64,000 nucleotides of DNA from Bacteroidales bacterium (GCA_017962545.1 JAGCVD010000021.1:17379-81378), one strand, 5' to 3'. Positions 40,390 through 50,304 are shown, numbered from the stretch's first letter. Made by a program: numbers and translations. Notes: a model not told the origin generated them from the letters alone.

Positions 40390-41511
40390 TTAACTGATTG
40401 TTTGTAGTATGCTCTGCCAAAGCAGGTCTGCACTTTTTTCCCAACTGAATTTCTCCCGTTGTATGCGTCCTTTGGCGATAAGTTCGTCACGCAATCCGGG
40501 TTCATTCAACCTACTGATAGCATGGGCGATATCGTCGGGGTCGGAGGGGTTGATATAGAGGACAGCATCGCCCCCCACTTCAGGCATCGAGGTGGTTTGA
40601 GAGGTGATAACGGCTGTTTCGGCATACATGGCTTCCAGGATAGGGATGCCAAAGCCCTCAAAGTAAGAGGGATAAACGAGAGCCTCGGCCCCAGATAGCA
40701 GTGCCGCAAGTTCGTTAGGCTCTATGTGGCCAGGCATGATGACATCCTCTTTATGATTCATGGTATCATAGGCTTTCGCCAGTTCGTCCTGCCACCACAC
40801 TCGGTTTCCTACCACAATCAGTTTCAGACCAGATGTGTCCGTGCGTTTTACCTGTTCAAAAGCCAACAGGAGGTTGGCGAGATTCTTCCGTTTAAGGATG
40901 GTGCTGATGAAAATAAGGTAAGGCTTACCGTCGGTAAAGCGCTGACGGATGGCTGTCTTTTCCTCTTCCGTATGGGAACGATAGCCATCGTGGGCACCGT
41001 CGTATACTACATCAATCTTTTTGAAATCAATATTATATGTCGAAGCAATATCTTGCTTGGAGTATTCGGATACGGTGGCGATACGAGAGGCGCTTGAAGC
41101 AAAACGAGGGAAGAAATGTGTCATGTAGTGCTGGTGAGAGGGTCGCAGGTTTCCGTTGGCATGCTCAAAGTTGATGTCATGGATGACCGCCAGCGATGGC
41201 ACTTTGGAGTGTAAAGGGATGAAACCATCGGGAGATAGGAAGAGATCTATTTTGTGTCGTTTAAGAAACAAGGAAACAGACAGTTCGAAGAACATCCACC
41301 ATAGAACAGGATGCCGGGCTGGAGGCATCAGCACCACAGGAACAGCATTGTCGGAGAAGATGAACTCGGGTGAGGGTTGTCGGTCGAAGAGTAGATAGAA
41401 CGTATGCTCGGGATGGGCCTTCACAATACGGCGTGCAGTTTCATAAGTGAACCAGCCGATGCCGTCCATCTTGCCGTGCACCAGCAAGCGTGTGTTGATG
41501 GCAATACGCAT
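40390..41511 (-). CDS. GT4-family glycosyltransferase
   Basis: 373 residues, GT-B fold. N-terminal acceptor domain (MRIAINTRLLVHGKMDGIGWFTYETARRI), then DIFLSPDGF-like LFLSPDG, and the C-terminal nucleotide-sugar domain with LIFISTILKRKNLANLLLAF, LKLIVVGNR, and the EX7E motif PSYFEGFGIPILEAMYAE. It transfers a sugar from an activated donor, probably in envelope polysaccharide or glycoprotein synthesis; donor and acceptor are unknown. It starts 1 bp after the purN stop, so it is co-transcribed. Confidence 0.9.
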   Translation of the reverse strand: MRIAINTRLLVHGKMDGIGWFTYETARRIVKAHPEHTFYLLFDRQPSPEFIFSDNAVPVVLMPPARHPVLWWMFFELSVSLFLKRHKIDLFLSPDGFIPLHSKVPSLAVIHDINFEHANGNLRPSHQHYMTHFFPRFASSASRIATVSEYSKQDIASTYNIDFKKIDVVYDGAHDGYRSHTEEEKTAIRQRFTDGKPYLIFISTILKRKNLANLLLAFEQVKRTDTSGLKLIVVGNRVWWQDELAKAYDTMNHKEDVIMPGHIEPNELAALLSGAEALVYPSYFEGFGIPILEAMYAETAVITSQTTSMPEVGGDAVLYINPSDPDDIAHAISRLNEPGLRDELIAKGRIQREKFSWEKSADLLWQSILQTIS

Positions 41512-41512
41512 G

Positions 41513-42091
41513 TTACGAATGCTTTATAGTCTCGTCAATCACCCTTGGGAAGTATTCTTTTTCCAGCAGATGTATTTTTGCTGCCAAAGTGTCGGCGGTA
41601 TCATTTGGGGTGACGGTGCAACGTGCTTGGAACAAAGTGGTTCCACGGTCGTAATGGTTGTCTACGACGTGGATGGTGATGCCGCTCTCATGCTCTCCGG
41701 CGGCGACGACGGCTTCATGGACATGATGGCCGTACATACCTTTGCCGCCATATTTGGGCAGCAGGGCGGGGTGGATGTTGATGATGCGGTTGGGATAGGC
41801 TTCCAGCATCTCTTCGGGAACCAGCCAGAGGAATCCGGCCAAGATAACCCAATCGACTTCTTTCTCCTGAAGGTATTTCATCACTGCGCCGTTCTCATAG
41901 AAATCGGCACGGCCGAAATAGTGAGACTCTATTCCCAGGTTTTTGGCACGCTCGGCGATATAGGCATTGCGCTTATTATAAATGATACACGCGACCTGTA
42001 CATCGCTGCGGTTGGCGAAGTATTCGCTGATTTGCTGTGCGTTGGTTCCGTTACCAGAGCCAAGTATAGCCATACGGATGGGCTTGTTCAT
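41513..42091 (-). CDS. purN: Phosphoribosylglycinamide formyltransferase PurN
   Basis: 192 residues. It formylates GAR with 10-formyl-THF in purine synthesis. Motifs: ILGSGNGTNAQQISEYF, VDWVILAGFLWLVPEEML, RIINIHPALLPKYGGKGMYG (Asn-x-His), and HVVDNHYDRGTTLFQ (catalytic Asp). A minus-strand promoter box lies at 42121-42128. The association with a glycosyltransferase and an OmpA gene in the same unit is unusual. Confidence 0.94.
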   Translation of the reverse strand: MNKPIRMAILGSGNGTNAQQISEYFANRSDVQVACIIYNKRNAYIAERAKNLGIESHYFGRADFYENGAVMKYLQEKEVDWVILAGFLWLVPEEMLEAYPNRIINIHPALLPKYGGKGMYGHHVHEAVVAAGEHESGITIHVVDNHYDRGTTLFQARCTVTPNDTADTLAAKIHLLEKEYFPRVIDETIKHS

Positions 42092-42120
42092 GAGTTGTTT
42101 TGTTGTCGATTTTCAGTGTG

Positions 42121-42128
42121 CAAAGATA
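42121..42128 (-). promoter_or_regulatory. Promoter -7 box of the purN unit (minus strand)
   Basis: Minus strand TATCTTTG followed by CACAC, 30 bp before purN. Confidence 0.72.
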
Positions 42129-42341
42129 CACAAAAAAATCAATTATGGCGAAAAATAGGTCTTTGGGGATGAAAAAAACATCCAAAAAGGACCGTGTTTC
42201 GTTAAAAAAGTTTAAAATTTATAATCTTTTATATCAACGGCTTAACGGAGGGGAGGGTGTTGAGAAATGTTAAAAGGTGTTGTTGTATCAGAATTTTTTC
42301 GTTTCTTTGCACCCAGTTTTAACATCAAAAAAGAGAAGAAA

Positions 42342-42578
42342 ATGTCAGAAATTGCTACTAAAGTTGTCAGTATTATCACCGACAAACTGGGTGTTGAAGA
42401 AAGCCAGGTGGTCCCCGAGGCCAGTTTTACCAATGACCTTGGTGCCGATTCGCTGGACACTGTCGAGCTGATTATGGAGCTTGAAAAAGAGTTTGATATC
42501 TCCATCCCCGACGAGGAAGCTGAGAAGATCGTCACTGTTGGCGATGCTATCGCTTTCATTGAGAACAACAAGAAGTAA
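42342..42578 (+). CDS. acpP: Acyl carrier protein
   Basis: 78 residues: [19 protein letters not shown], the phosphopantetheine Ser in [20 protein letters not shown], and [16 protein letters not shown]. It carries acyl groups in fatty-acid synthesis. Start at ATG 42342; an upstream in-frame extension (from 42267) would run through the promoter. A box TTTCTTTG lies near 42303. fabF and rnc follow; a terminator-like hairpin separates acpP from fabF. Confidence 0.96.
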   Translation: MSEIATKVVSIITDKLGVEESQVVPEASFTNDLGADSLDTVELIMELEKEFDISIPDEEAEKIVTVGDAIAFIENNKK

Positions 42579-42589
42579 GACTTCTGTTT

Positions 42590-42641
42590 AGAAACGTTGA
42601 GATGCCAGCCATAGCTGCGTTTCAACGTTTCTTCTTTTTTT
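42590..42641 (+). terminator. Terminator/attenuator between acpP and fabF
   Basis: An 11-bp stem (AGAAACGTTGA with its complement TCAACGTTTCT), 21-nt loop, and a T-rich tail. It would lower fabF transcription relative to acpP. Confidence 0.8.
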
Positions 42642-42666
42642 AAGAATCACAACATCACAACCCATC

Positions 42667-43911
42667 ATGGAGTTGAAAAGAGTTGTCGTTACCGGTTTGG
42701 GTGCACTGACCCCGATTGGCAACGGCGTTCCTACACTCTGGGAGTCGTTGACCAAAGGAGTGAGCGGCGGTGGCCCGATAACACGTTTTGATGCCTCCAA
42801 GTTCAGGACCAGAATAGCTGCTGAGCTGAAAGGTTTCGACCCGTCAAATTATTTCGACCGCAAGGAGATGCGTTTGCTGGACGGCTACACTATCTATGGC
42901 CTTGTGGCTGTGGACGAAGCTGTGCGCGACGCTGGTCTGCTTGACGAAAATATTGACAAAGCGCGTGTTGGCGTGGTATGGGGTTCCGGCATGGGTGGCG
43001 TCACCAGTCTCCAAGATGAGATTATCGAATATGCCACCCACGACCGCATTCCGCGGTTCAGTCCCTACTTGGTGCCGAAGGTTATTATCGACATCTGTGC
43101 TGGGCAAATAGCCATCCGTTATGGCCTGCGAGGCCCCAACTATTGTACCGCGGCGGCCTGCGCTTCGAGTGCGGCGGCCATCAACGATGCATTCAATCTC
43201 ATCCGTCTTGGCAAGGCTGATGTGATGATTGCCGGCGGCAGCGAATGTGCTGTCATGGAGGCCGGTATCGGCGGTTTCGCCAACATGCATGCCCTCTCTA
43301 CCCGCAACGACGACCCGCAGACAGCCTCGCGTCCGTTCGACAAGGATCGCGATGGCTTCGTTCTCGGCGAAGGTGCTGGCACGCTGGTTCTTGAGGAGTT
43401 GGAGCATGCCGTGGCGCGTGGCGCCAAAATCTATGCCGAAGTGACGGGAGCAGGCCTCTCGGCCGACGCCTACCACATCACCGCCTCTCACCCTGACGGC
43501 TTGGGTGTCATCGCAGCCATGCGTCAAGCCATCGAAGAGTCGGGTATGCAGTTGACCGATGTGGATCATATTAATACCCACGGCACCTCGACGCCTATCG
43601 GCGACATCTCTGAGCCCAAGGCCATCGTGGGCCTTTTCGGCGACCATGCCTACAAGATATCCCTCAACTCCACAAAGTCGATGACAGGACACCTCCTCGG
43701 TGCCGCTGGCGCCGTGGAGTCTATCGCCACCATCCTCGCCATCAAGAACGGTGTCGTCCCGCCGACCATCAATCACTTCACCGACGACCCCGACATTCCG
43801 GCGCTCGACTTCACCTTCAACCACGCCCGTCAGCGTGAGGTGCGCTTCGCCCTCAGCAACGCCTTCGGCTTCGGCGGCCACAACGTGTGTCTGGCTTTCA
43901 GAAAGTTTTGA
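42667..43911 (+). CDS. fabF: 3-oxoacyl-[ACP] synthase II
   Basis: 414 residues. It elongates acyl-ACP with malonyl-ACP. Motifs: VVVTGLGALTPIGNGV, the active-site Cys in TAAACASSAAAI, GGSECAVMEAGI, the His residues in DHINTHGTSTPIGD and TKSMTGHLLGAAG, and NAFGFGGHN at the end. rnc follows after 2 bp. Classic acpP-fabF-rnc order of Bacteroidota. Confidence 0.97.
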   Translation: MELKRVVVTGLGALTPIGNGVPTLWESLTKGVSGGGPITRFDASKFRTRIAAELKGFDPSNYFDRKEMRLLDGYTIYGLVAVDEAVRDAGLLDENIDKARVGVVWGSGMGGVTSLQDEIIEYATHDRIPRFSPYLVPKVIIDICAGQIAIRYGLRGPNYCTAAACASSAAAINDAFNLIRLGKADVMIAGGSECAVMEAGIGGFANMHALSTRNDDPQTASRPFDKDRDGFVLGEGAGTLVLEELEHAVARGAKIYAEVTGAGLSADAYHITASHPDGLGVIAAMRQAIEESGMQLTDVDHINTHGTSTPIGDISEPKAIVGLFGDHAYKISLNSTKSMTGHLLGAAGAVESIATILAIKNGVVPPTINHFTDDPDIPALDFTFNHARQREVRFALSNAFGFGGHNVCLAFRKF

Positions 43912-43913
43912 CC

Positions 43914-44651
43914 ATGCCATTGTTCGCCCGACGGAAGGAGAGTCCTGAGTTTTACCGTTTCTTTAGAAATGTGCTCGGCTTTACGCCCAAACGCACGGAG
44001 TTGTATCATATCGCTTTGACTCACAGCTCCTTGTCGTCTGTCGAGCACGGCCACCGTATCAACAACGAGCGTCTCGAGTACCTTGGTGACGCTGTGCTGG
44101 GAGCCATTGTGGCGGAGTATCTATACCGAAAATATCCCATGAAAGGCGAAGGTTTCCTCACTGAGATGCGCTCCAAGATAGTCAGCCGTAAGAGTCTCGG
44201 CAATCTGGCGCGCAAGATGGGCCTCCCAGAACTCGTCGAGCACCAGCGGGGACAGGAGGGCGCCTTCAAGAGCATGGGCGGCGACGCCTTCGAGGCCCTT
44301 ATCGGCGCCGTCTATCTGGAAAAGGGATTTCGCTTCACACGCCGTTTCATTATTGACAAACTCCTCTGCACCTATCTTGACATTGACCAGATAGCCCAGA
44401 CTGACTGGAACTTCAAAGGCAAGCTTATCGACTGGGGACAGAAGAACCGTCAGAAGGTTAGTTTCGAGGTGGTGCGCACACTTGTGCGTGACCATGACGG
44501 GCATCGTGAGTATGAGTGCCGCGTCAATATCGATGGGAAGCCCCAGCAGTCGGCCATCGGCTATACCATCAAGAGTGCCGAGCAGCTCGCCGCCGAGAAG
44601 ACTTACAAAGCCCTTATGGCTGCTGCCGACAAGCCGCAGGAGGAAAAATAA
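43914..44651 (+). CDS. rnc: Ribonuclease III
   Basis: 245 residues from ATG 43914 (MPLFARRKESPEFYRF). It cuts double-stranded RNA, e.g. rRNA precursors. RNase III domain with NNERLEYLGDAVLGAIVAEYLY (catalytic Glu, Asp), DAFEALIGAVYLEKGF (Asp, Glu), then a dsRNA-binding domain with GKLIDWGQKNRQ. 2 bp after the fabF stop. Confidence 0.94.
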   Translation: MPLFARRKESPEFYRFFRNVLGFTPKRTELYHIALTHSSLSSVEHGHRINNERLEYLGDAVLGAIVAEYLYRKYPMKGEGFLTEMRSKIVSRKSLGNLARKMGLPELVEHQRGQEGAFKSMGGDAFEALIGAVYLEKGFRFTRRFIIDKLLCTYLDIDQIAQTDWNFKGKLIDWGQKNRQKVSFEVVRTLVRDHDGHREYECRVNIDGKPQQSAIGYTIKSAEQLAAEKTYKALMAAADKPQEEK

Positions 44652-44657
44652 AACCTA

Positions 44658-44679
44658 GCCCTCTTCCTGAAGAGAGGGC
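44658..44679 (+). terminator. Hairpin after rnc, weak terminator candidate
   Basis: GCCCTCT with AGAGGGC, 8-nt loop, poor T tail. Confidence 0.45.
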
Positions 44680-44764
44680 GTCTATTACATTTTGTGTTAA
44701 TATTCTTTGGTGGCGCAATAATTACCGCCGGTTTACGTTATATGATTTAATAAATACTTTCACT

Positions 44765-46516
44765 ATGGATATCAACGCATTGAACATCGATGAGAGCGCC
44801 AAGTTGAATGCTACCGCTTGGCTTAACGGAGAATACGACGAGGCCACTAAGCAGGCCATCCGCGACATGGCAGAGAACAATCCCTCGGAACTCAACGAGA
44901 GTTTCTACCGCCATCTGGAGTTTGGTACCGGCGGTCTGCGCGGCATCATGGGCGTAGGCACCAACCGCATGAACAAATACACAGTAGCTATGGCCACCCA
45001 AGGCTTAGCCAATTATGTGAAAAAAATTAATGCCGGCGAGAGTGAGTTGCGCGCCGCCGTCAGCCACGACAGCCGCAATCACAGCCGCGAGTTCGCCGAG
45101 ATTACCGCCAAGGTGCTGGCTTCCAACGGTTACAAGGTGTATCTCTTCGACGGCATGCGTCCTACGCCGGAGCTCAGTTTCGCTGTGCGTCATTTCCACT
45201 GCCACACTGGTGTGATGGTCACTGCCTCGCACAACCCCAAAGAGTACAATGGCTATAAGGCCTACTGGAGCGACGGCTGCCAGCTGACGGCTCCTCATGA
45301 TGAGGCCGTCATCGACGAGGTTCTGAAAATCAAGAGTGTCGGTGATGTGAAGATGAAAGGTGGCGAGGAGAACATCACTATCATCGGCGAAGAGGTGGAT
45401 CAAGTCTATCTCCGCAGAGTTGAAGCCAACTCTCTCAATCCCGAGATTATCAAGAAGCACCACGATGTGAAGATTGTCTATACGCCGCTGCATGGCACAG
45501 GCATCACCCTCATCCCGCGGATGCTGAAGCAGTTAGGCTTTACCAATGTCAATATTGTCGAGGCTCAGGCTGTGCCTGACGGCAACTTCCCCACCACGCC
45601 CAGTCCCAACCCCGAGGAGAAGGCTGCCATGAAGATGGCTGTCGACTTGGCCAAGGATATTGATGCCGACATCGTCTTCGCCTCCGATCCCGACGCCGAC
45701 CGCGTGGGTGTGGCTGTGAAACGTCCCGACGGCGAGTGGATGCTGCTCAACGGCAACCAGACGATGAGTGTACTGTTCTACTATATCGTCAAACAGTGGC
45801 AGGAGAAGCAGATGCTCACGGGCAACGAGTTCATGGTGAAGACCATTGTCACCAGCGAGCTGCCTGCCGACATCGCCACCCGTGCCGGCATCAAGATTTA
45901 CGACGTGCTGACGGGCTTCAAGTTCATCGGTGCCAAGATACTCGAGTTGGAGGGCGTGGAGCAGTTCATCGCCGGTGGCGAGGAGAGCTACGGCTACATG
46001 ATTGGCGACTTTGTGCGCGACAAGGACGCCGTGGCGGCCTGCTCGATGATTGCCGAGATTGCAGCCTGGGCTGTGGAGCAGGGCAAGACCTTCTTCGACG
46101 TGCTGGTGGATATCTACAAGCAGTACGGCTTCTATAAAGAAGGCCTCGTCAGCGTCGTGCGCAAGGGCAAGAGTGGCGCTGAGGAGATACAACAGATGAT
46201 GCGCGACTACCGCAGCAACCCGCCCGCCGAAATCGACGGCGAGAAGGTGGTCTGCATCAAGGACTACAAGCTTCATGAGAGCAAGGACCTTGTGACAGGG
46301 AAGGTCACTCCTATCGACCTGCCGACCAGCAACGTGCTGCAGTTCTTTACCGACAAAGGCAACAAAGTCACGGTGCGTCCCAGCGGCACCGAGCCCAAGA
46401 TTAAGTTCTACTTTGGCGTCAAAGGCGAGCTCTGTTGCAAGGGCAGCTTTGACAAGACCAACGAAGCCCTTGACCAAAAGATTGAAAGTATCAAACATAG
46501 CATGAATCTGGTATGA
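44765..46516 (+). CDS. Phospho-sugar mutase (phosphoglucomutase/phosphomannomutase type)
   Basis: 583 residues from ATG 44765 (MDINALNIDESAKLN). It moves phosphate between C1 and C6 of hexoses. Motifs: the phosphoserine in VTASHNPKEYNGYKAYW, the metal site DPDADRVGV, sugar-binding GGEESYGYM, and the phosphate-binding RPSGTEPKIKFYF. The length and domain pattern fit the PgcA-like long form. An open frame running in from rnc (from 44516) is an artefact. It overlaps the next gene by 4 bp. Confidence 0.92.
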   Translation: MDINALNIDESAKLNATAWLNGEYDEATKQAIRDMAENNPSELNESFYRHLEFGTGGLRGIMGVGTNRMNKYTVAMATQGLANYVKKINAGESELRAAVSHDSRNHSREFAEITAKVLASNGYKVYLFDGMRPTPELSFAVRHFHCHTGVMVTASHNPKEYNGYKAYWSDGCQLTAPHDEAVIDEVLKIKSVGDVKMKGGEENITIIGEEVDQVYLRRVEANSLNPEIIKKHHDVKIVYTPLHGTGITLIPRMLKQLGFTNVNIVEAQAVPDGNFPTTPSPNPEEKAAMKMAVDLAKDIDADIVFASDPDADRVGVAVKRPDGEWMLLNGNQTMSVLFYYIVKQWQEKQMLTGNEFMVKTIVTSELPADIATRAGIKIYDVLTGFKFIGAKILELEGVEQFIAGGEESYGYMIGDFVRDKDAVAACSMIAEIAAWAVEQGKTFFDVLVDIYKQYGFYKEGLVSVVRKGKSGAEEIQQMMRDYRSNPPAEIDGEKVVCIKDYKLHESKDLVTGKVTPIDLPTSNVLQFFTDKGNKVTVRPSGTEPKIKFYFGVKGELCCKGSFDKTNEALDQKIESIKHSMNLV

Positions 46517-46761
46517 AGAAACTAGGATGGCAAATGTTTTTCGCCTTGTTGCTGGCCGACGTGGTGGCAGTGGTGATGCTCGTGTTGAGTGTGCACATGA
46601 AAGCCGCTCTGATTATCGGGGCACTGGTGTTTGTCATCATCGCACTGGTGATGGCGCTCGGGCACAACTCGCGTGAACGACTCAAGAAGCGTGAGGCCGA
46701 AGCCAACGCCAAGATCGCCGAACTGCAGGAGCAGGTTGACGGTAGCCAGAAGCAAGGATGA
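46513..46761 (+). CDS. Small membrane protein with charged tail
   Basis: 82 residues: two hydrophobic helices (about 7-27 and 31-49), then a charged helix (NSRERLKKREAEANAKIAELQEQ). Overlaps the mutase stop and the recR start by 4 bp each, so it is part of a tightly coupled operon. No family recognised. Confidence 0.75.
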   Translation: MKKLGWQMFFALLLADVVAVVMLVLSVHMKAALIIGALVFVIIALVMALGHNSRERLKKREAEANAKIAELQEQVDGSQKQG

Positions 46762-47372
46762 ACCTGCCGAGCAAGATACTGGAACAAGCCGTAAAGCAGC
46801 TGGCGACGTTGCCGGGTGTCGGCAAGCGGTCAGCGCTGCGGTATGCGTTGCATCTGATGAAAGAGGACGAGCTGGCGGTGCGTGACCTCAGTGAGGCCAT
46901 CCTGCGGCTGAAGACCGACTTGCACCGTTGCCGCCATTGCCACAATGTGAGCGACACCGAGGTGTGCCCTATCTGTTCCAGCGAGAAACGCCAGCGCGGC
47001 ATCGTCTGTGTGGTGGAGAACGTACAGGATGTTATGGCGCTGGAGAACACGCAGCAGTACCGTGGCTTGTACCATGTGCTGGGCGGCGTTATCTCGCCCA
47101 TCGATGGCATCGGTGTACAGGATTTGGAGATAGCCTCGCTTATCCAGCGTGTGGAGACAGGCACCCCCTATCCCGTGGAGGAGGTTGTCCTAGCCTTGCC
47201 TACTACCATGGAGGGCGACACCACAAACTATTACCTAAGCCGTCAGTTGCGCCCTTTTGGGGTGAAAGTCACTACCTTGGCGCGTGGCGTCGCCGTGGGC
47301 GACAGCCTCGAATATGCCGACGAAATTACCCTGGGCCGCAGTATTGCCCACAGAATACCATTTGAAGGATGA
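46758..47372 (+). CDS. recR: Recombination protein RecR
   Basis: 204 residues: helix-hairpin-helix (LATLPGVGKRSALRYAL), a C4 zinc finger (CRHCHNVSDTEVCPIC), a Toprim domain (IVCVVENVQDVMALE, DTTNYYLSRQL) and a Walker-B-like C terminus. It works with RecO and RecF in gap repair. Overlapping ATGA junctions on both sides. Confidence 0.95.
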   Translation: MNLPSKILEQAVKQLATLPGVGKRSALRYALHLMKEDELAVRDLSEAILRLKTDLHRCRHCHNVSDTEVCPICSSEKRQRGIVCVVENVQDVMALENTQQYRGLYHVLGGVISPIDGIGVQDLEIASLIQRVETGTPYPVEEVVLALPTTMEGDTTNYYLSRQLRPFGVKVTTLARGVAVGDSLEYADEITLGRSIAHRIPFEG

Positions 47373-48499
47373 AAATGAAACTGACAATCATTATGTTGGC
47401 GCTGACCCTGATGGGCTGCAAAGGTCCTGCTCTTCAGGAGAATCAGGATACGATGAACGTTCCGGAGACTCCGGAATACACTCTCGACGAGAATATCGGC
47501 ATGATGTTGCTGGTGGGCTTCCGTGGCACGGAGGTGGACAGCACAAAGAATCCCGAGATTATCACCGCTCTGCGCGACTACCATGTGGGTAGTGTGATAC
47601 TTTTCGACTACGACGTACCCACCAAGACGCGTGGCCGCAATATCAATGCTGTCGACCAAGTGGGTATTCTCTGTCACGAACTGCGCCTCATTTCGCCAAA
47701 TTTGCTGATAGGCATCGACCAGGAAGGCGGCAATGTTTCGCGTCTGAGTTCCCGCTATGGATTTCCTTCAATTATGTCGGCCCAGAAGAGTGCCGCCCAG
47801 GGACTTGACACAGTACGGGATTGTGCAGAACTTACGGCCAATCTTCTCAATAGTTGTGGTATTAACCTCAACTTCGCTCCAGTGGCCGATGTGAATATTA
47901 ACCCGTCATGTCCTGTCATCGGTGGTATGGGGCGTGCCTTTTCGTCTGACCCCGAGATGGTGACCCAGTGTTGCAAAATATGGGTTAGTGAGCAGCAGAA
48001 ATATGGGGTGGTCAGTTGCATGAAGCATTTCCCTGGTCACGGCAGTTCCAAAGGCGACACCCACAAGGGCTTAGTTGATGTCACCGACACATGGCAACGC
48101 TGCGAGTTGGAACCTTACCGTAACCTCCCAAGTGCTAATATGATGGTGATGACTGCCCACGTCATCAACCGCAAACTCGACCCGTCGGGCTTGCCTGCCT
48201 CATTATCGCCCAAGATTACTTCTTATCTGCGTGACACACTGGGATATGATGGTGTCATCGTCACTGACGACCTTGCCATGGGCGCCATCGTGCAGCAGTA
48301 TAGTTTCGAGAAAGCTGTCCGCATGGCGGTGCTAGCGGGTGCCGACCTATTGTGCCTGAGCAACAATGGTGGCACCTACGACGTCAATATGGTGCCGCGT
48401 GCTGTCAAGGTCATCATGCAGATGGTTGCTGATGGCGATGTCACAGAGGAACGCATCAGTCAGAGTGCCTCTCGAATCCGCAGCTGCGGTAGGAAATAA
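47369..48499 (+). CDS. GH3 family lipoprotein, NagZ-like beta-N-acetylhexosaminidase
   Basis: 376 residues, lipoprotein signal (MKMKLTIIMLALTLMGC). GH3 domain: GIDQEGGNVSRLSSRYGFPS, MKHFPGHGSSKGDTHKGLV with the acid/base His-Asp dyad, and the nucleophile Asp in VTDDLAMGAI. NagZ removes GlcNAc from muropeptides; being a lipoprotein it would act outside the cytoplasm. It overlaps recR by 4 bp. Confidence 0.88.
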   Translation: MKMKLTIIMLALTLMGCKGPALQENQDTMNVPETPEYTLDENIGMMLLVGFRGTEVDSTKNPEIITALRDYHVGSVILFDYDVPTKTRGRNINAVDQVGILCHELRLISPNLLIGIDQEGGNVSRLSSRYGFPSIMSAQKSAAQGLDTVRDCAELTANLLNSCGINLNFAPVADVNINPSCPVIGGMGRAFSSDPEMVTQCCKIWVSEQQKYGVVSCMKHFPGHGSSKGDTHKGLVDVTDTWQRCELEPYRNLPSANMMVMTAHVINRKLDPSGLPASLSPKITSYLRDTLGYDGVIVTDDLAMGAIVQQYSFEKAVRMAVLAGADLLCLSNNGGTYDVNMVPRAVKVIMQMVADGDVTEERISQSASRIRSCGRK

Positions 48500-48631
48500 A
48501 TCCCCCAATTATATTGTGACGATATATCTATGGCATTTTTGCCATCGGGATACCTCCTCTTGTCCCGAAGAGAGAGGTCTGCTCTAACTGGAGGTGCTTC
48601 GAAAAATCTTCCAAGTATTGGAATTATTTTG

Positions 48632-48639
48632 TATATTTG
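48632..48639 (+). promoter_or_regulatory. Promoter -7 box for recA
   Basis: TATATTTG followed by CAAA, 53 bp before recA. No obvious SOS palindrome noted. Confidence 0.65.
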
Positions 48640-48691
48640 CAAATATCTTCCAACAGGGATAATGATTTAATAATAAATAAAACAATGTATT

Positions 48692-49723
48692 ATGGCAAAA
48701 GAGATTAACGACGTAGATGCCCAGAAGCTGGAGAAACTGAAGATACTGCAGAGCACGCTGGACAAGATTGAGAAGAGTTATGGCAAAGGCTCCATCATGA
48801 AACTGGGCGACCGTCCCGAGGAACAGTTGGATGTTATCTCGACGGGCAGCATCAGCCTCGACAATGCATTGGGTGTCGGAGGTCTGCCGCGTGGCCGTGT
48901 CATCGAGATTTACGGTCCCGAGAGTTCCGGTAAGACCACGCTGGCCATTCATGCCATCGCCGAGTGCCAGAAGAAAGGAGGCATAGCGGCTTTTATCGAT
49001 GCCGAGCATGCTTTCGACAGCTTCTATGCTAAGAAGTTGGGTGTCGACATTGACAACCTTCTGGTGTCGCAGCCCGACAACGGCGAGCAGGCCCTCGAGA
49101 TCGCCGACAACCTGATACGTTCCGGCGCCATTGACATCATCGTTATCGACTCTGTCGCCGCCCTCACCCCCAAGGCCGAGATCGACGGTGACATGGGCGA
49201 CTCGAAGGTGGGACTGCAGGCTCGTCTGATGAGCCAGGCTATGCGCAAACTGACAGCTACCATCAGCAAGACCAACTGCTGCTGCATCTTCATCAACCAG
49301 TTGCGCGAGAAGATTGGCGTCCTCTTCGGCAACCCCGAGACCACAACGGGTGGTAATGCGTTGAAATTCTACGCCTCAGTGCGTATCGACATCCGTCGTA
49401 CGCAGGCCATCAAGGACGGCGACCAAAACATTGGCAACCGTGTGAAGGTGCGCATTGTGAAGAACAAAGTGGCGCCCCCGTTCCGCGTCTGCGAGTTCGA
49501 CTTGATGTTTGGTGAAGGTATCTCCAAGTTGGGCGAGATTATCGACCTTGGCGTGGAGTTGGATATCGTCCACAAGAGCGGCTCGTGGTTCAGCTATGGC
49601 GACAGCAAGCTGGCCCAAGGTCGCGAGGCGCTGAAACAGTTGCTGCGCGATAACCCCGAATTGTGCGAAGAGTTAGAGGGCAAGATACGTACCGCACTGA
49701 AAGAAAAATCGGCTGCAGAATGA
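48692..49723 (+). CDS. recA: Recombinase A
   Basis: 343 residues. Walker [15 protein letters not shown], Walker [14 protein letters not shown]-like [13 protein letters not shown]1/L2 loops with [30 protein letters not shown] and [19 protein letters not shown]. It forms filaments on ssDNA for strand exchange. The next gene begins on its stop codon (ATGA). Confidence 0.98.
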   Translation: MAKEINDVDAQKLEKLKILQSTLDKIEKSYGKGSIMKLGDRPEEQLDVISTGSISLDNALGVGGLPRGRVIEIYGPESSGKTTLAIHAIAECQKKGGIAAFIDAEHAFDSFYAKKLGVDIDNLLVSQPDNGEQALEIADNLIRSGAIDIIVIDSVAALTPKAEIDGDMGDSKVGLQARLMSQAMRKLTATISKTNCCCIFINQLREKIGVLFGNPETTTGGNALKFYASVRIDIRRTQAIKDGDQNIGNRVKVRIVKNKVAPPFRVCEFDLMFGEGISKLGEIIDLGVELDIVHKSGSWFSYGDSKLAQGREALKQLLRDNPELCEELEGKIRTALKEKSAAE

Positions 49724-50298
49724 TGAAAAGGCTGGTCTTCATAGGTTTGCTGCTATGCTGCAGCACCGTATGGGCTCAGAATAACCGCAACGTGCTGGGC
49801 GCGCCGGTGTATTATGACACGCTGGGCAACGTCATCGGACAGACCTCACTGGCTGACAGTATATACCATCTCCCCAAGCACCATTTCTACAACCGTTTGG
49901 AGAACGACTACAACAGTTTCTTTTTTGAATTCCAGACGATGGTGGGTGGTCATGATTTGGCCATAGGGCTCCAAGGCACCTGGTTGCCCCAACGCTGGGG
50001 TCTGTATATGACTGGTCGCAGTGGCCTCGAGCACTCCTATCTTGCCGTGGGTCCTGCCTTGCGATTGTCCGATTGTGGCAATATCATTGACTGGCAGCTC
50101 TATGGTGGCTTCGTCCTGGAAGGCAACCGATATCCTGGCGCTGAACTGGGTCTGCGTATGGCGGAGACACGAAACCGTTCTGGCTTCGCATGGACATCGA
50201 TTTCTTTGGGCGCAGGCTACGTCAACAGGCAGGGCTATTTCACCTTCGGCCTCAGCCTCTCGCTGATGCCTGAAGTCTTCCTCATAATGGTTTTGTAG
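49720..50298 (+). CDS. Exported hypothetical protein
   Basis: 192 residues from ATG 49720 ([19 protein letters not shown] signal peptide). The mature chain has hydrophobic beta strands ([58 protein letters not shown]), suggesting a small outer-membrane barrel. I cannot name the family. Coupled to recA by 4 bp and followed by relA/spoT after 6 bp. Confidence 0.7.
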   Translation: MMKRLVFIGLLLCCSTVWAQNNRNVLGAPVYYDTLGNVIGQTSLADSIYHLPKHHFYNRLENDYNSFFFEFQTMVGGHDLAIGLQGTWLPQRWGLYMTGRSGLEHSYLAVGPALRLSDCGNIIDWQLYGGFVLEGNRYPGAELGLRMAETRNRSGFAWTSISLGAGYVNRQGYFTFGLSLSLMPEVFLIMVL

Positions 50299-50304
50299 TG
50301 TAGA

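Noticed and set aside
44516-46516. Long frame joining the end of rnc with the phospho-sugar mutase
   Set aside because: Its first 83 codons are out of frame within rnc and a spacer; the mutase begins at ATG 44765 (MDINALNID).
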